Positions 26,041 to 33,392 of a stretch of 64,000 nt of DNA are shown here, piece by piece. This DNA comes from Ruminococcus flavefaciens (GTDB lineage: Bacteria; Bacillota; Clostridia; Oscillospirales; Ruminococcaceae): NCBI GenBank assembly GCA_902777125.1, contig CACYSQ010000002.1, positions 124,001-188,000 of the forward strand. The letters are read 5' to 3'. Position 1 is the stretch's first letter. Each line of letters opens with the position of its first letter. The translations under genes were made by a program, and so were the position numbers. The notes beneath the pieces are model-generated. The model made no database searches. It saw nothing but the letters and a program-made list of their open reading frames with translations, and was not told the origin of the DNA.

Positions 26041-26117
26041 GTCCCAATAGCTCAGTAGGATAGAGCGACTGCCTCCTAAGCAGTAGGCCGGAGGTTCGAC
26101 TCCTCTTTGGGACGCCA
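26041..26117 (+). tRNA. tRNA-Arg (anticodon CCU)
   Basis: A complete cloverleaf: acceptor GTCCCAA pairs with TTGGGAC (26107-26113), D arm GCTC/GAGC, anticodon stem ACTGC/GCAGT with loop CTCCTAA giving anticodon CCT, T arm GGAGG-TTCGACT-CCTCT, discriminator G and an encoded CCA at 26115-26117. It reads the AGG codon. Confidence 0.95.
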
Positions 26118-26119
26118 GC

Positions 26120-26146
26120 GCCCCCTTCAACGGGGGCATTTGTTTT
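26120..26146 (+). terminator. tRNA terminator
   Basis: GCCCCC / GGGGGC hairpin with a T-rich tail immediately after the tRNA CCA end. Confidence 0.8.
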
Positions 26147-26217
26147 ATTTGTCCGCTTTTTACAAACGAATCTCAGCGCTTTTAAGCTGAATGAACGCTT
26201 TTCGGGGAAGTGATATT

Positions 26218-26811
26218 ATGGAAAAAAGGGAAAAAGGACTAAAACTGATCGTTTCTTCAGCAGCACTGCTCATAACGATCATCTGCACTGTCATCACGTT
26301 CAACACAAAGCTTTCTACAGGCAAATACAAGCTTTTAGGCTCATATGCGTCAGTTTTTGTTCTGACGGCTCTCCTTTGGGGATTCCCGCTTAAATTCTAT
26401 GTTATCGCTATGATCTTCGATGTTTTTGCGACGGCGTTCGGCTCGATAATCAATCTTTACAGATACACTGAATTCTTCGACAGAGGGCTGCACTTTTTCA
26501 GCGGACTTCTCCTTGCGGAATGCGGCATGATAATCATTGGCTATGTCCTGAAAAAGCGCGGACTTCCGGACGATTTCCCGGTAAAGCTTCTCTTTTCCGC
26601 TTTCTTCGCAATAGCCTGTGCGGGACTTTGGGAGATATACGAATTCCTGTGTGATATCGTACTGAAGATCCATATGCAGGGTGCAGGCAACGATACGATG
26701 TTCGATGTGATCTGCGGCACTATGGGAACGCTGACCTACTGTGCGCTGATGCTTATTGAAAGACGTTTCAAAAAGAATAATAAAGACAAGAATAAACCGG
26801 AACGCAGCTGA
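26218..26811 (+). CDS. Integral membrane protein, YjdF/DUF2238-like
   Basis: A 197-aa protein with about five membrane helices. The pattern YTEFFDRGLHFFSGLLLAE, then CAGLWEIYEFLCDI, then NDTMFDVICGTMGTL matches the conserved His, Trp-Glu-Glu/Phe-Asp and Asp-Thr-Asp blocks of the YjdF (DUF2238) family. I start at ATG 26218 after GGGGAAGTGAT; an ATG at 26191 has no ribosome site. It is monocistronic, with a terminator overlapping its stop codon. Molecular function unknown. Confidence 0.75.
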   Translation: MEKREKGLKLIVSSAALLITIICTVITFNTKLSTGKYKLLGSYASVFVLTALLWGFPLKFYVIAMIFDVFATAFGSIINLYRYTEFFDRGLHFFSGLLLAECGMIIIGYVLKKRGLPDDFPVKLLFSAFFAIACAGLWEIYEFLCDIVLKIHMQGAGNDTMFDVICGTMGTLTYCALMLIERRFKKNNKDKNKPERS

Positions 26812-26826
26812 TGCGTTCCTTTTTTT
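26799..26826 (+). terminator. Terminator of the YjdF-like gene
   Basis: GGAACGCA / TGCGTTCC stem followed by T7; the stop codon lies within the hairpin. Confidence 0.85.
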
Positions 26827-26928
26827 GTGCCGCTGTACCATTATTGTGCGGAAACTCTTGCTCTATGCCGTGCAGCCGCCTTTGAGGACGGTGCTGCGAA
26901 AAAATCAGTGAAAACAGAGCGAAAAGAG

Positions 26929-26957
26929 TTGACTTTTTCCCGGACAAGTGTTATAAT
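26929..26957 (+). promoter_or_regulatory. Promoter of the Fe-S scaffold/GGGtGRT operon
   Basis: TTGACT (26929-26934), 17 bases, TATAAT (26952-26957), followed by a roughly 100-base leader to the AAAGGAG ribosome site. Short complementary segments (GACC/GGTC around 27020-27040, and ATATAGCT/AGCTCTATA) suggest some leader structure, but I recognise no known riboswitch. Confidence 0.85.
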
Positions 26958-27066
26958 TAGATGTACTAAGCCTCCGAACGGATATAGCTATGCCTATTTA
27001 CGTTGAGAGGATCAGTATAAGGCAGACCCCATGCGGTCAGCTCTATACCAGAAAGGAGTATTTATA

Positions 27067-27759
27067 ATGATTTATTCGCACGAAGTTGAAACAATGTGCC
27101 CTATCGCTCAGGGCGTAGCTCACGGCGCAGCTCCCATTCCCGAAGAAGCAAAGTGGGTCAAGGCTAAGGAGATCACTGATATTTCCGGCTTTACACACGG
27201 CATCGGTTGGTGCGCTCCTCAGCAGGGTACCTGCAAGCTCACCCTCAACGTTAAGGAAGGTGTTATCCAGGAGGCTCTCGTTGAAACTATCGGCTGTTCA
27301 GGTATGACTCACTCCGCAGCTATGGCAGCAGAGATACTCCCCGGCAGAACTATCCTCGAGGCTCTTAATACAGACCTCGTCTGTGATGCTATCAATACTG
27401 CTATGAGAGAGCTCTTCCTCCAGATCGTTTACGGTCGTTCACAGTCCGCTTTCTCTGAGGGCGGTCTCGTTATCGGTGCCGGTCTCGAGGACCTCGGTAA
27501 GGGTCTCCGTTCACAGATCGGTACTACATACGGTACTCTCGCAAAGGGTCCCCGTTACCTTGAACTCACTGACGGCTATATCACTAAGATCGCTCTCAAT
27601 GAGGACAATGAGATCATCGGCTATAAGTTCGTTAATTTCGGTAAGATGATGGACTTCATCAAGGCCGGCGATGACGCTAATACTGCTTTTGAGAAGGCTC
27701 AGGGTCAGTACGGCAGAGTTGCTGACGCTGTTAAGCTCGTTGATCCCAGAAAGGAATAA
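27067..27759 (+). CDS. Iron-sulfur scaffold-like protein (GGGtGRT partner)
   Basis: A 230-aa protein, MIYSHEVETMCPIAQGVAHG at the N-terminus, related to NifU/IscU-type scaffold folds: WCAPQQGTCKLTLNV, ETIGCSGMTHSAAMAAEIL supply conserved cysteines. It is regularly paired with the GGGtGRT protein in Clostridia, as it is here with 15 bases between. Start ATG 27067 after AGAAAGGAG. Codon use is strongly biased (GCT, CTC, GGT), as in the glycolytic genes of this window, implying high expression. The exact role is not known. Confidence 0.8.
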   Translation: MIYSHEVETMCPIAQGVAHGAAPIPEEAKWVKAKEITDISGFTHGIGWCAPQQGTCKLTLNVKEGVIQEALVETIGCSGMTHSAAMAAEILPGRTILEALNTDLVCDAINTAMRELFLQIVYGRSQSAFSEGGLVIGAGLEDLGKGLRSQIGTTYGTLAKGPRYLELTDGYITKIALNEDNEIIGYKFVNFGKMMDFIKAGDDANTAFEKAQGQYGRVADAVKLVDPRKE

Positions 27760-27774
27760 GGAGGAACTTATAAA

Positions 27775-28773
27775 ATGGCTTTATTTGAATCATATGAAAG
27801 ACGTGAGAAGCAGATTCTCGCTGTTATAAAGGAATATGGCATCAACTCCATCGAGGAGTGTGCTGATGTCTGCAAGGCTAAGGGCCTTGACATCTACAAG
27901 CTCGTTGAGGGCATTCAGCCTATCTGCTTCGAGAACGCTAAGTGGGCTTACACTGTAGGCTGCGCTATCGCTATCAAGAAGGGCTGCACAAGAGCTGCTG
28001 ACGCTGCTGCTGCTATCGGTGAGGGCCTCCAGGCTTTCTGTATCCCCGGCTCCGTTGCTGACCAGCGTAAGGTAGGTCTCGGTCACGGCAACCTCGGCAA
28101 GATGCTCCTCGAAGAGGACACTGAGTGCTTCGCTTTCCTCGCAGGTCACGAGTCTTTCGCTGCTGCTGAAGGCGCTATCGGTATCGCTGAGAAGGCTAAC
28201 AAGGTTCGTCAGAAGCCCCTCCGCGTTATCCTCAATGGTCTCGGCAAGGACGCTGCTCAGATCATCGCCCGTATCAACGGCTTCACCTACATCGAGACTG
28301 AAATGGACTACGCTACAGGCGAGGTCAAGGAAGTTTTCCGCAAGCCCTATTCTACAGGTCTCCGCGCTAAGGTAAACTGCTACGGCGCTAACGACGTTAG
28401 AGAAGGCGTTGCTATCATGTGGAAGGAGAACGTTGACGTTTCTATCACAGGTAACTCAACTAACCCCACTCGTTTCCAGCACCCCGTTGCAGGTACTTAC
28501 AAGAAGGAGCGCGTTGACGCGGGCAAGAAGTACTTCTCCGTTGCTTCCGGCGGCGGTACAGGACGTACTCTCCACCCCGATAATATGGCTGCCGGTCCTG
28601 CTTCCTACGGTATGACTGATACTCTCGGCCGTATGCACTCTGACGCTCAGTTCGCAGGTTCTTCTTCTGTTCCTGCTCACGTTGAGATGATGGGTCTTAT
28701 CGGTATGGGCAACAACCCGATGGTTGGTGCTACTGTTGCTTGCGCAGTTGCTGTTGAAGAGGCTATGAAGTAA
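27775..28773 (+). CDS. GGGtGRT family protein; integration target of the mobile element
   Basis: A 332-aa protein carrying the family signature FSVASGGGTGRTLHPDN and preceding VAGTYKKERVD. It is named for this motif and has no firmly established function. Start ATG 27775 after AAGGAGG. Codon bias is as strong as in its upstream partner. Its last 25 bases plus the tandem stops TAA TAG form the att core of the 21.5-kb element; integration leaves the coding sequence intact but moves the native terminator to 50,255. Confidence 0.9.
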   Translation: MALFESYERREKQILAVIKEYGINSIEECADVCKAKGLDIYKLVEGIQPICFENAKWAYTVGCAIAIKKGCTRAADAAAAIGEGLQAFCIPGSVADQRKVGLGHGNLGKMLLEEDTECFAFLAGHESFAAAEGAIGIAEKANKVRQKPLRVILNGLGKDAAQIIARINGFTYIETEMDYATGEVKEVFRKPYSTGLRAKVNCYGANDVREGVAIMWKENVDVSITGNSTNPTRFQHPVAGTYKKERVDAGKKYFSVASGGGTGRTLHPDNMAAGPASYGMTDTLGRMHSDAQFAGSSSVPAHVEMMGLIGMGNNPMVGATVACAVAVEEAMK

Positions 28774-28777
28774 TAGC
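28744..28777 (+). repeat. attL core (34-base direct repeat)
   Basis: Identical to 50203-50236. It starts at GCAGTTGCTGTTG and runs through GGCTATGAAGTAATAGC, so includes the stop codon of the GGGtGRT gene. Sequence to its left is the intact host gene. Confidence 0.9.
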
Positions 28778-28805
28778 TAAATGGCTATAAATCGCATAAA
28801 AATGA

Positions 28806-28842
28806 AATCCTGACAGGTTTTATGACTTGTCAGGATTTTACT
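28806..28842 (+). terminator. Element-borne terminator for the GGGtGRT operon
   Basis: AATCCTGACA / TGTCAGGATT hairpin with a T-rich tail, 30 bases inside attL. It can replace the native terminator displaced by integration and insulate the element from host transcription. Confidence 0.75.
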
Positions 28843-28864
28843 ATTATTTGAAACGTCAACGTGA

Positions 28865-28888
28865 TTTGTCACCCATTTGTCACCCTAA
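28865..28888 (+). repeat. Left arm-type repeat pair
   Basis: Two tandem copies of TTTGTCACCC (28865-28874 and 28876-28885) followed by TAA. The same arrangement and orientation occurs at 50005-50028 near attR. An inverted GGGTGAC follows at 28898-28904. Position and duplication suggest integrase arm-binding sites. Confidence 0.7.
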
Positions 28889-28895
28889 GTTTATT

Positions 28896-29075
28896 GTGGG
28901 TGACGGTTCCACTTGCTGCTCAGGCTGCAATAAGCGAAAAGAAGTAATTCGGAAATATACTCAGATTGGCTATTTTACGCTGGATCTGGACGATGCTAAA
29001 GAATACCTTTATGCGAAGTCCACAAAGCGTAGGATACTAAGCCGTAGTGATATTCACGTTAATGTGTTTATCTGA
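28896..29075 (+). CDS. Small ORF of uncertain reality at the element's left end
   Basis: A 59-codon frame from GTG 28896, MGDGSTCCSGCNKRKEVIRK and a basic C-terminus, followed directly by a strong terminator. There is no clear ribosome site and the beginning overlaps the arm-type repeats, so it may be chance or the remnant of a longer gene. The rest of 28,843-29,445 holds only terminators and the remnant at 29,192-29,356. Confidence 0.25.
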   Translation: MGDGSTCCSGCNKRKEVIRKYTQIGYFTLDLDDAKEYLYAKSTKRRILSRSDIHVNVFI

Positions 29076-29087
29076 ATAAAACAACAG

Positions 29088-29120
29088 AGTCCTCACAGTT
29101 TCGGCTGTGAGGACTTTTTT
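29088..29120 (+). terminator. Terminator
   Basis: AGTCCTCACAG / CTGTGAGGACT stem followed by T6. Confidence 0.85.
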
Positions 29121-29162
29121 GTCTTGCGATATTCTTTTGCGTAAGAATAGTAATGCTTAGGG

Positions 29163-29192
29163 AAAAACGAATGGCCGCCGAATGGCGGTCAT
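29163..29192 (-). terminator. Minus-strand terminator downstream of the NACHT gene
   Basis: ATGGCCGCC / GGCGGTCAT stem followed on the minus strand by CGTTTTT; probable end of the NACHT transcript, giving a 3' region of about 250 bases. Confidence 0.65.
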
Positions 29193-29356
29193 CATATTAT
29201 AACTTTGATTTTGTATGCTCCACGGTCTTCGGGATTACAATACGAAATTGCTGAGATCACGGCATAATCGAGAAGCTCCGTCAAGCTCCGGAAACGGCTT
29301 CCATTCACAGAATATTCATTATTATTTTGAATTATCTCAAAAGAAAATATAAGAGT
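29192..29356 (-). pseudogene. Possible gene remnant
   Basis: A minus-strand frame of 54 codons without a good start encodes a protein-like stretch containing EYSVNGSRFRSLTELLDYAV and ending GAYKIKVII. It ends at the terminator. It looks like the 3' end of a lost gene or a very small protein; I cannot assign a family. Confidence 0.3.
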
Positions 29357-29445
29357 TTATTAGGAAGATATTAGGAAAATACCATTCGGCAATAATGATC
29401 GATACTTCATTTTTCACTTTTAACTTGTATGCTTTGAAATTAGTA

Positions 29446-31833
29446 TCAGTATATCACATTTGCATATTGATTACAAGACAGATGAAGCGGCAGCTCCTTA
29501 TTGTTTCGCCGCTTCAGAAACTCCTTTGCGACTTCTGAGTACCTGCTCTGCGGCAGAGGATATATCCACGGAAGCACTGATTCCCGGAAGCTTTCGTCCA
29601 TAAAACTATCGTCCTCAAAATCAACTATACCGCCAAGCTGATGTATCTTTTCCTTTATCTCCATATCGAGAAAAGTCGCTTCGGTAAAGTCACAATTCTT
29701 AAAGCTCATGGTATTGTCCTCACTATCCGCAACACGATAAACTCTGCTTTTATAGAAGTCACAGGGATACTCACCGTCAAGGCTGAACGACACATCTCCG
29801 GGAAGCAGCAGCGGCAGGTTCAGATAGCGGAAATCAACGTGATACAGCCGGTTATTATGTATCATCTTCTTCACGATAATTACATTTTCCGCACTGTACC
29901 CACCATCTATGCCACGGCAGATATCCAGAAATCTGTCAAGTGCATTCTTATCATAAAACTCGTCATTATCCGGGACTTTCAGACGCTCCCTGCATATCTC
30001 TCCAAGCATTTTGTAGGCGTCATACTTCTCAGGGAATCGCTCAGGTTCATCAAACCAAATGCCGGACAAGCCGATATCGCAAAGATACTGTTCCTTGTCC
30101 TCAGTAATATTGCTGCCGGTCTCAAAGATCTCAACAGCGTTGACTATATGTTTAGCTGCGAAGTAATCACAGTAATAACGCTCGGTGAAACGGAGCATTG
30201 AAGGCTCGTCTGCTGATGTGATAAGTCCCGTATTCTTTATCAACAACTCTATCCAGTCATCATTCCGCCTGCTTTCAAGCAGGCATTTTTTGTCTATATT
30301 TCTCACTTTAACGTGATCCTGATACACCTGATCGTCAAGCACATAAATATTCAGCGAGCGGTCAATAAGCTGCATCACTTCCGCTCTTGAAAGGTCATGC
30401 GTCTCCCAGTCATCGAGCATTTTCTTTCCGACAAGCGGCAGCGCAAAATGAATAAGGAATCGGATAACGTCATTTCCCTGCCACTGAGAAAAATACAGAT
30501 CAAGCAGCTCTCCGGCGGTTTGGACATTTCCGTTTCCGGCAGCATATATCCTGAAAATGGTCGGATATTTCAATAGTTCATACAGTTCCTCATCGGCTGT
30601 GACTGTGTGAATATAATCATCACAAATACCGGATAAGCTCACTTGTTCAAATACGCTGAATGACTTGGTTCCGGGTAAAACTCTGCCGGCAATAATGATG
30701 CGGACGTTTTTCCAGATATTGCGAATATGCTCTGTCTCCTGTGCAAATGAATCGAACAGATCAATTGGAAGTTGGTCCATACCGTCAAGAAGCAGCGTCC
30801 AGTTTTGGTTATATACCGGCTCAGTTTCCAAGGCTTCATTGAGCAGCGAAAGCTGCCTTAAAACCGCGTCCTCGCCGACATTTGCGGAAAGAGTTTCGTA
30901 TGTTGTGTACTCATAATGATAGTGGTATTTCAGCAGAATACTGAGGATTATCCAGCATGGAACAGAACTGAATCCGCTGTGGATCTCACACCTGTATGAA
31001 TCAAGTGAAAAATACAGAAATGCCGAATCATCTGAATTAATCAGGCTTTTCAAAAGTGCAGTCTTGCCGGAGCTCCGAATGCCCTGAATGAACAGCTGAT
31101 CGTTTTGCGGAAGCTCCGATGCTTTTTCACCGTTATAGATAAACTCAAGAGGATATTCAAATTTTTCTGGAATTTGTTTCCTTGCAGATGATCTGATGTG
31201 CTCAATAATATCTATATCACGGTCAAGCTCAAACGGCTCATCATCGCTGTTTCTGACAACGAGAAATGTGCTGCGGTCATCACATTTCAGCAGTTCAATG
31301 CCCTCAGACTGACACGGCGTTTTGTGACACTGATATAGCAATCCGAACAGCAGTGCCTCCACACATATGCGCTTCTGATGCGCATATCTTCCGAACAATT
31401 CCTCCTTGTCGATGTAACCACCGCCGTACAGTATCTTCTTCGTACCGCTGTCCTGCCTTATGAGTTTCAGCAGTGTAAATATCAGATCATCGAGCTTCTG
31501 CACATCAAGGAACTTATCAAGTGCAGCTTCAAGTTTTTGCAGATATACCGCCATTTTCTCCGAATCAAAGCTGTTCTCCAAGCCGTTGAAGCTCATAAGC
31601 TCGTAGGGATAGCCCTTGCCGTCTCTCAGAAATCTGCTGAGAAACCTGTCCGTTTTTCTGAGCGCTTCTTTAGGAACAGCCTCGTTATTAAAGCAATTCA
31701 ACAGGTCACTTTCAGACCTGTGATCAGAAATGCAGAGCATTAGCGATGAGTATATCTTTCCGTTTGAAAGTATTCCCTTTCCTTTGCGCTTTGACTGTAT
31801 TATCAGCGATAAGACTGCGTTCAGAGCTATCAT
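29446..31833 (-). CDS. NACHT-type STAND NTPase, candidate anti-phage protein
   Basis: A 795-aa protein with the layout of bacterial NACHT proteins. About 240 N-terminal residues are helical and unassigned. The NTPase follows: Walker A LFIQGIRSSGKTALLK (about 245-260), Walker B with the NACHT pattern WTLLLDGMDQLP (about 343-354), sensor RIIIAGR, LLKYPTIFRIY, and the winged-helix signature LRFTERYYCDYFAAKHIV (about 545-562). The C-terminus has pentapeptide-like MSFKNCDFTEATF. Start ATG 31833 follows AGGAGGTG; an ATG at 31905 overlaps the promoter -10. It sits just inside attL. Family members sense phage and trigger abortive responses; that role here is inference. Confidence 0.85.
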   Translation of the reverse strand: MIALNAVLSLIIQSKRKGKGILSNGKIYSSLMLCISDHRSESDLLNCFNNEAVPKEALRKTDRFLSRFLRDGKGYPYELMSFNGLENSFDSEKMAVYLQKLEAALDKFLDVQKLDDLIFTLLKLIRQDSGTKKILYGGGYIDKEELFGRYAHQKRICVEALLFGLLYQCHKTPCQSEGIELLKCDDRSTFLVVRNSDDEPFELDRDIDIIEHIRSSARKQIPEKFEYPLEFIYNGEKASELPQNDQLFIQGIRSSGKTALLKSLINSDDSAFLYFSLDSYRCEIHSGFSSVPCWIILSILLKYHYHYEYTTYETLSANVGEDAVLRQLSLLNEALETEPVYNQNWTLLLDGMDQLPIDLFDSFAQETEHIRNIWKNVRIIIAGRVLPGTKSFSVFEQVSLSGICDDYIHTVTADEELYELLKYPTIFRIYAAGNGNVQTAGELLDLYFSQWQGNDVIRFLIHFALPLVGKKMLDDWETHDLSRAEVMQLIDRSLNIYVLDDQVYQDHVKVRNIDKKCLLESRRNDDWIELLIKNTGLITSADEPSMLRFTERYYCDYFAAKHIVNAVEIFETGSNITEDKEQYLCDIGLSGIWFDEPERFPEKYDAYKMLGEICRERLKVPDNDEFYDKNALDRFLDICRGIDGGYSAENVIIVKKMIHNNRLYHVDFRYLNLPLLLPGDVSFSLDGEYPCDFYKSRVYRVADSEDNTMSFKNCDFTEATFLDMEIKEKIHQLGGIVDFEDDSFMDESFRESVLPWIYPLPQSRYSEVAKEFLKRRNNKELPLHLSCNQYANVIY

Positions 31834-31847
31834 CCTGCACCTCCTGA

Positions 31848-31882
31848 TTTTTGCGGCAAATCCTGCTGTTTTTGCGGCAAAT
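31848..31882 (-). repeat. Two direct repeats in the NACHT leader
   Basis: Minus-strand ATTTGCCGCAAAAA occurs twice (31882-31869 and 31861-31848) with 21-base periodicity, between the promoter and the ribosome site of the NACHT gene. The shared core GCCGCAAA also occurs in the inverted repeats flanking the adjacent recombinase, so these may be operator or recombinase-binding sites. Confidence 0.7.
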
Positions 31883-31906
31883 ATTTCCGAATCCTGTGTT
31901 ACCATT

Positions 31907-31935
31907 ATTTTAGCACACTATGGCGTTTATGTCAA
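31907..31935 (-). promoter_or_regulatory. Promoter of the NACHT gene
   Basis: Minus-strand TTGACA (31935-31930), 17-base spacer, TAAAAT (31912-31907): near-consensus, lying directly outside the hairpin repeat at 31941-31971. Confidence 0.85.
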
Positions 31936-31940
31936 AAAAA

Positions 31941-31971
31941 TGCGCCGCAAATTTCAGCAATTTACGGCGCA
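31941..31971. repeat. Hairpin site containing the left 19-base inverted repeat
   Basis: TGCGCCG and CGGCGCA form a stem that continues, after one mismatch, with AAATT/AATTT around the 5-base centre TCAGC: two inverted 13-base arms. The inner GCCGCAAATTTCAGCAATT (31944-31962) recurs in inverted orientation at 33319-33337. The shape is that of a tyrosine-recombinase core site; A7 on one side means it could also act as a minus-strand terminator. Confidence 0.7.
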
Positions 31972-32150
31972 CTCAAACTGTGGTTTATATGTATGATTTT
32001 ACCACAATTGCAGGCAAATATCAAGTCAATATGATAAATCTTAACAAATCTCATGCTAAAATCAGCAGTTTGCATAAGATTAAAAGATCGTTTTTGTAGG
32101 TGTATACAGTTTGTTTAACGTCATTATTATGGTCAAGGAGGAGGGAGAAA

Positions 32151-33314
32151 ATGGCTCGTAGAGGCGAAAACATTTACAAGAGGAAGGATGGTCGCTGGGA
32201 GGGACGCTATAAATCGGGTTTCAATGGCTGTGGAAAGGCTAAATACAGCTCTGTATACGGTCATTCCTATGCAGAGGTTCGCTCAAAACTTGTTCCTTTG
32301 AAAGCAAGAGATCCTGTTGTTCAGGTAACCTGCCGGATGACGGTGAAGGAGCTTTTCAGCGAATGGCTACCGGCTGCAAAGCTTCGTGTGAAATCTTCAA
32401 CATATGCCAATTATAAGATGAAGGTCGAGAAGCATATTCTCCCGGAATTCGGCGGTATGAGGTATGATACGCTGACAGTGCAGATGCTTAATAACTTCAT
32501 TCAGGAAAAGCTTTACTCCGGGTTATCAGCAAAGTACGTTTCCGACATTATCATCGTTTTCAAGACTATGGTCAAGTATTCCGCCAAAGTTCATGGATTC
32601 CGCAATATACTGGCAGATGTGGAACTTCCAAAAGTGCATAGAAAAGATATGTCTTTGCTATCGCCTCCACAGCAGCGGATGCTTAGTAATTATTTGCTGC
32701 ACAATTTGAATCCTACTTCACTTTGTGTGCTACTGAGCCTGTATACCGGACTTCGTGTCGGTGAGGTGTGTGGTCTGATGTGGAGAGATATAGACTTTGA
32801 CAAAAGTATTCTTACCGTCAGGAGAACTGTTCAGCGCATACAAAACGGCACTCACAGCACAAGTCTTATCGCTGATACGCCGAAAAGCCGCACTTCTCAG
32901 CGCTCTATCCCTGTACCGGCATTTATTATGAAATTGCTGTGGGAATCCCGCAGCAATGACAATTGTTATATTCTTTCCGGCTCTGACCATATCATCGAAC
33001 CTCGAACCTTACAGCGGCGCTTCAAGTCCATTCTGAAAAAAGTGGATTTGCCGTCAGTAAACTATCACAGCCTCCGCCACGCTTTTGCGACAAATTGCCT
33101 GCAAGCCGGATTTGATGTGAAAACGCTCTCCGAGATACTCGGTCATGCAAGTGTTGAAACTACGCTTAACCGCTATGTTCATACTTCTATGGAGCGAAAA
33201 ATAGCGTGTATGGCATTGCTTGAGCCTGCAATGAGTAAAGTACATTCGCCGTCGAAATTATCGTCACACACTCTCCGGAATATGCCTATAAAACGTAATT
33301 CAGAACGCCTTTGA
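32151..33314 (+). CDS. Tyrosine recombinase (integrase family) flanked by inverted repeats
   Basis: A 387-aa phage-integrase-type recombinase: N-terminal arm-binding domain (MARRGENIYKRKDGRWEGRY, AP2-like), SAM-like core-binding domain, and catalytic domain with GLRVGEVCGLMW (first Arg), YHSLRHAFATNCL (HxxR) and LGHASVETTLNRYVHTS (nucleophile Tyr). All catalytic positions appear intact. Start ATG 32151 after AAGGAGGAGGG. It is divergent from the NACHT gene and lies between inverted copies of GCCGCAAATTTCAGCAATT, suggesting that it acts on these sites. Confidence 0.9.
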   Translation: MARRGENIYKRKDGRWEGRYKSGFNGCGKAKYSSVYGHSYAEVRSKLVPLKARDPVVQVTCRMTVKELFSEWLPAAKLRVKSSTYANYKMKVEKHILPEFGGMRYDTLTVQMLNNFIQEKLYSGLSAKYVSDIIIVFKTMVKYSAKVHGFRNILADVELPKVHRKDMSLLSPPQQRMLSNYLLHNLNPTSLCVLLSLYTGLRVGEVCGLMWRDIDFDKSILTVRRTVQRIQNGTHSTSLIADTPKSRTSQRSIPVPAFIMKLLWESRSNDNCYILSGSDHIIEPRTLQRRFKSILKKVDLPSVNYHSLRHAFATNCLQAGFDVKTLSEILGHASVETTLNRYVHTSMERKIACMALLEPAMSKVHSPSKLSSHTLRNMPIKRNSERL

Positions 33315-33318
33315 CAGT

Positions 33319-33337
33319 AATTGCTGAAATTTGCGGC
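33319..33337 (-). repeat. Right 19-base inverted repeat beside the recombinase
   Basis: Minus-strand GCCGCAAATTTCAGCAATT, a perfect inverted copy of 31944-31962. It lies 5 bases after the recombinase stop. The weak -35-like TTGCGG of the next gene lies inside it, with TATACT 16 bases further on. Confidence 0.85.
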
Positions 33338-33392
33338 AGATATTCCACAGCTTATACTATAATAATATTACCAAAACAAGGAGGATATTTCA

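Noticed and set aside
26960-27066. Leader before the Fe-S scaffold gene considered as a known riboswitch
   Set aside because: No match to any riboswitch consensus that I can recognise; listed only as a possible structured leader.
28865-28888. Tandem short repeats considered as a CRISPR remnant
   Set aside because: Only two 10-base copies with a one-base spacer, repeated at the other end of the element; fits integrase arm sites. No CRISPR array or cas gene is visible in the window.
31834-31905. Longer NACHT start at ATG 31905
   Set aside because: That codon lies at the promoter -10 box (31912-31907) so would not be on the mRNA; AGGAGGTG precedes ATG 31833.
31941-31971. Hairpin considered only as a minus-strand terminator
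   Set aside because: The A7 run permits it, but the same 19-base core is repeated inverted beyond the recombinase, so a recombination site is the better explanation.
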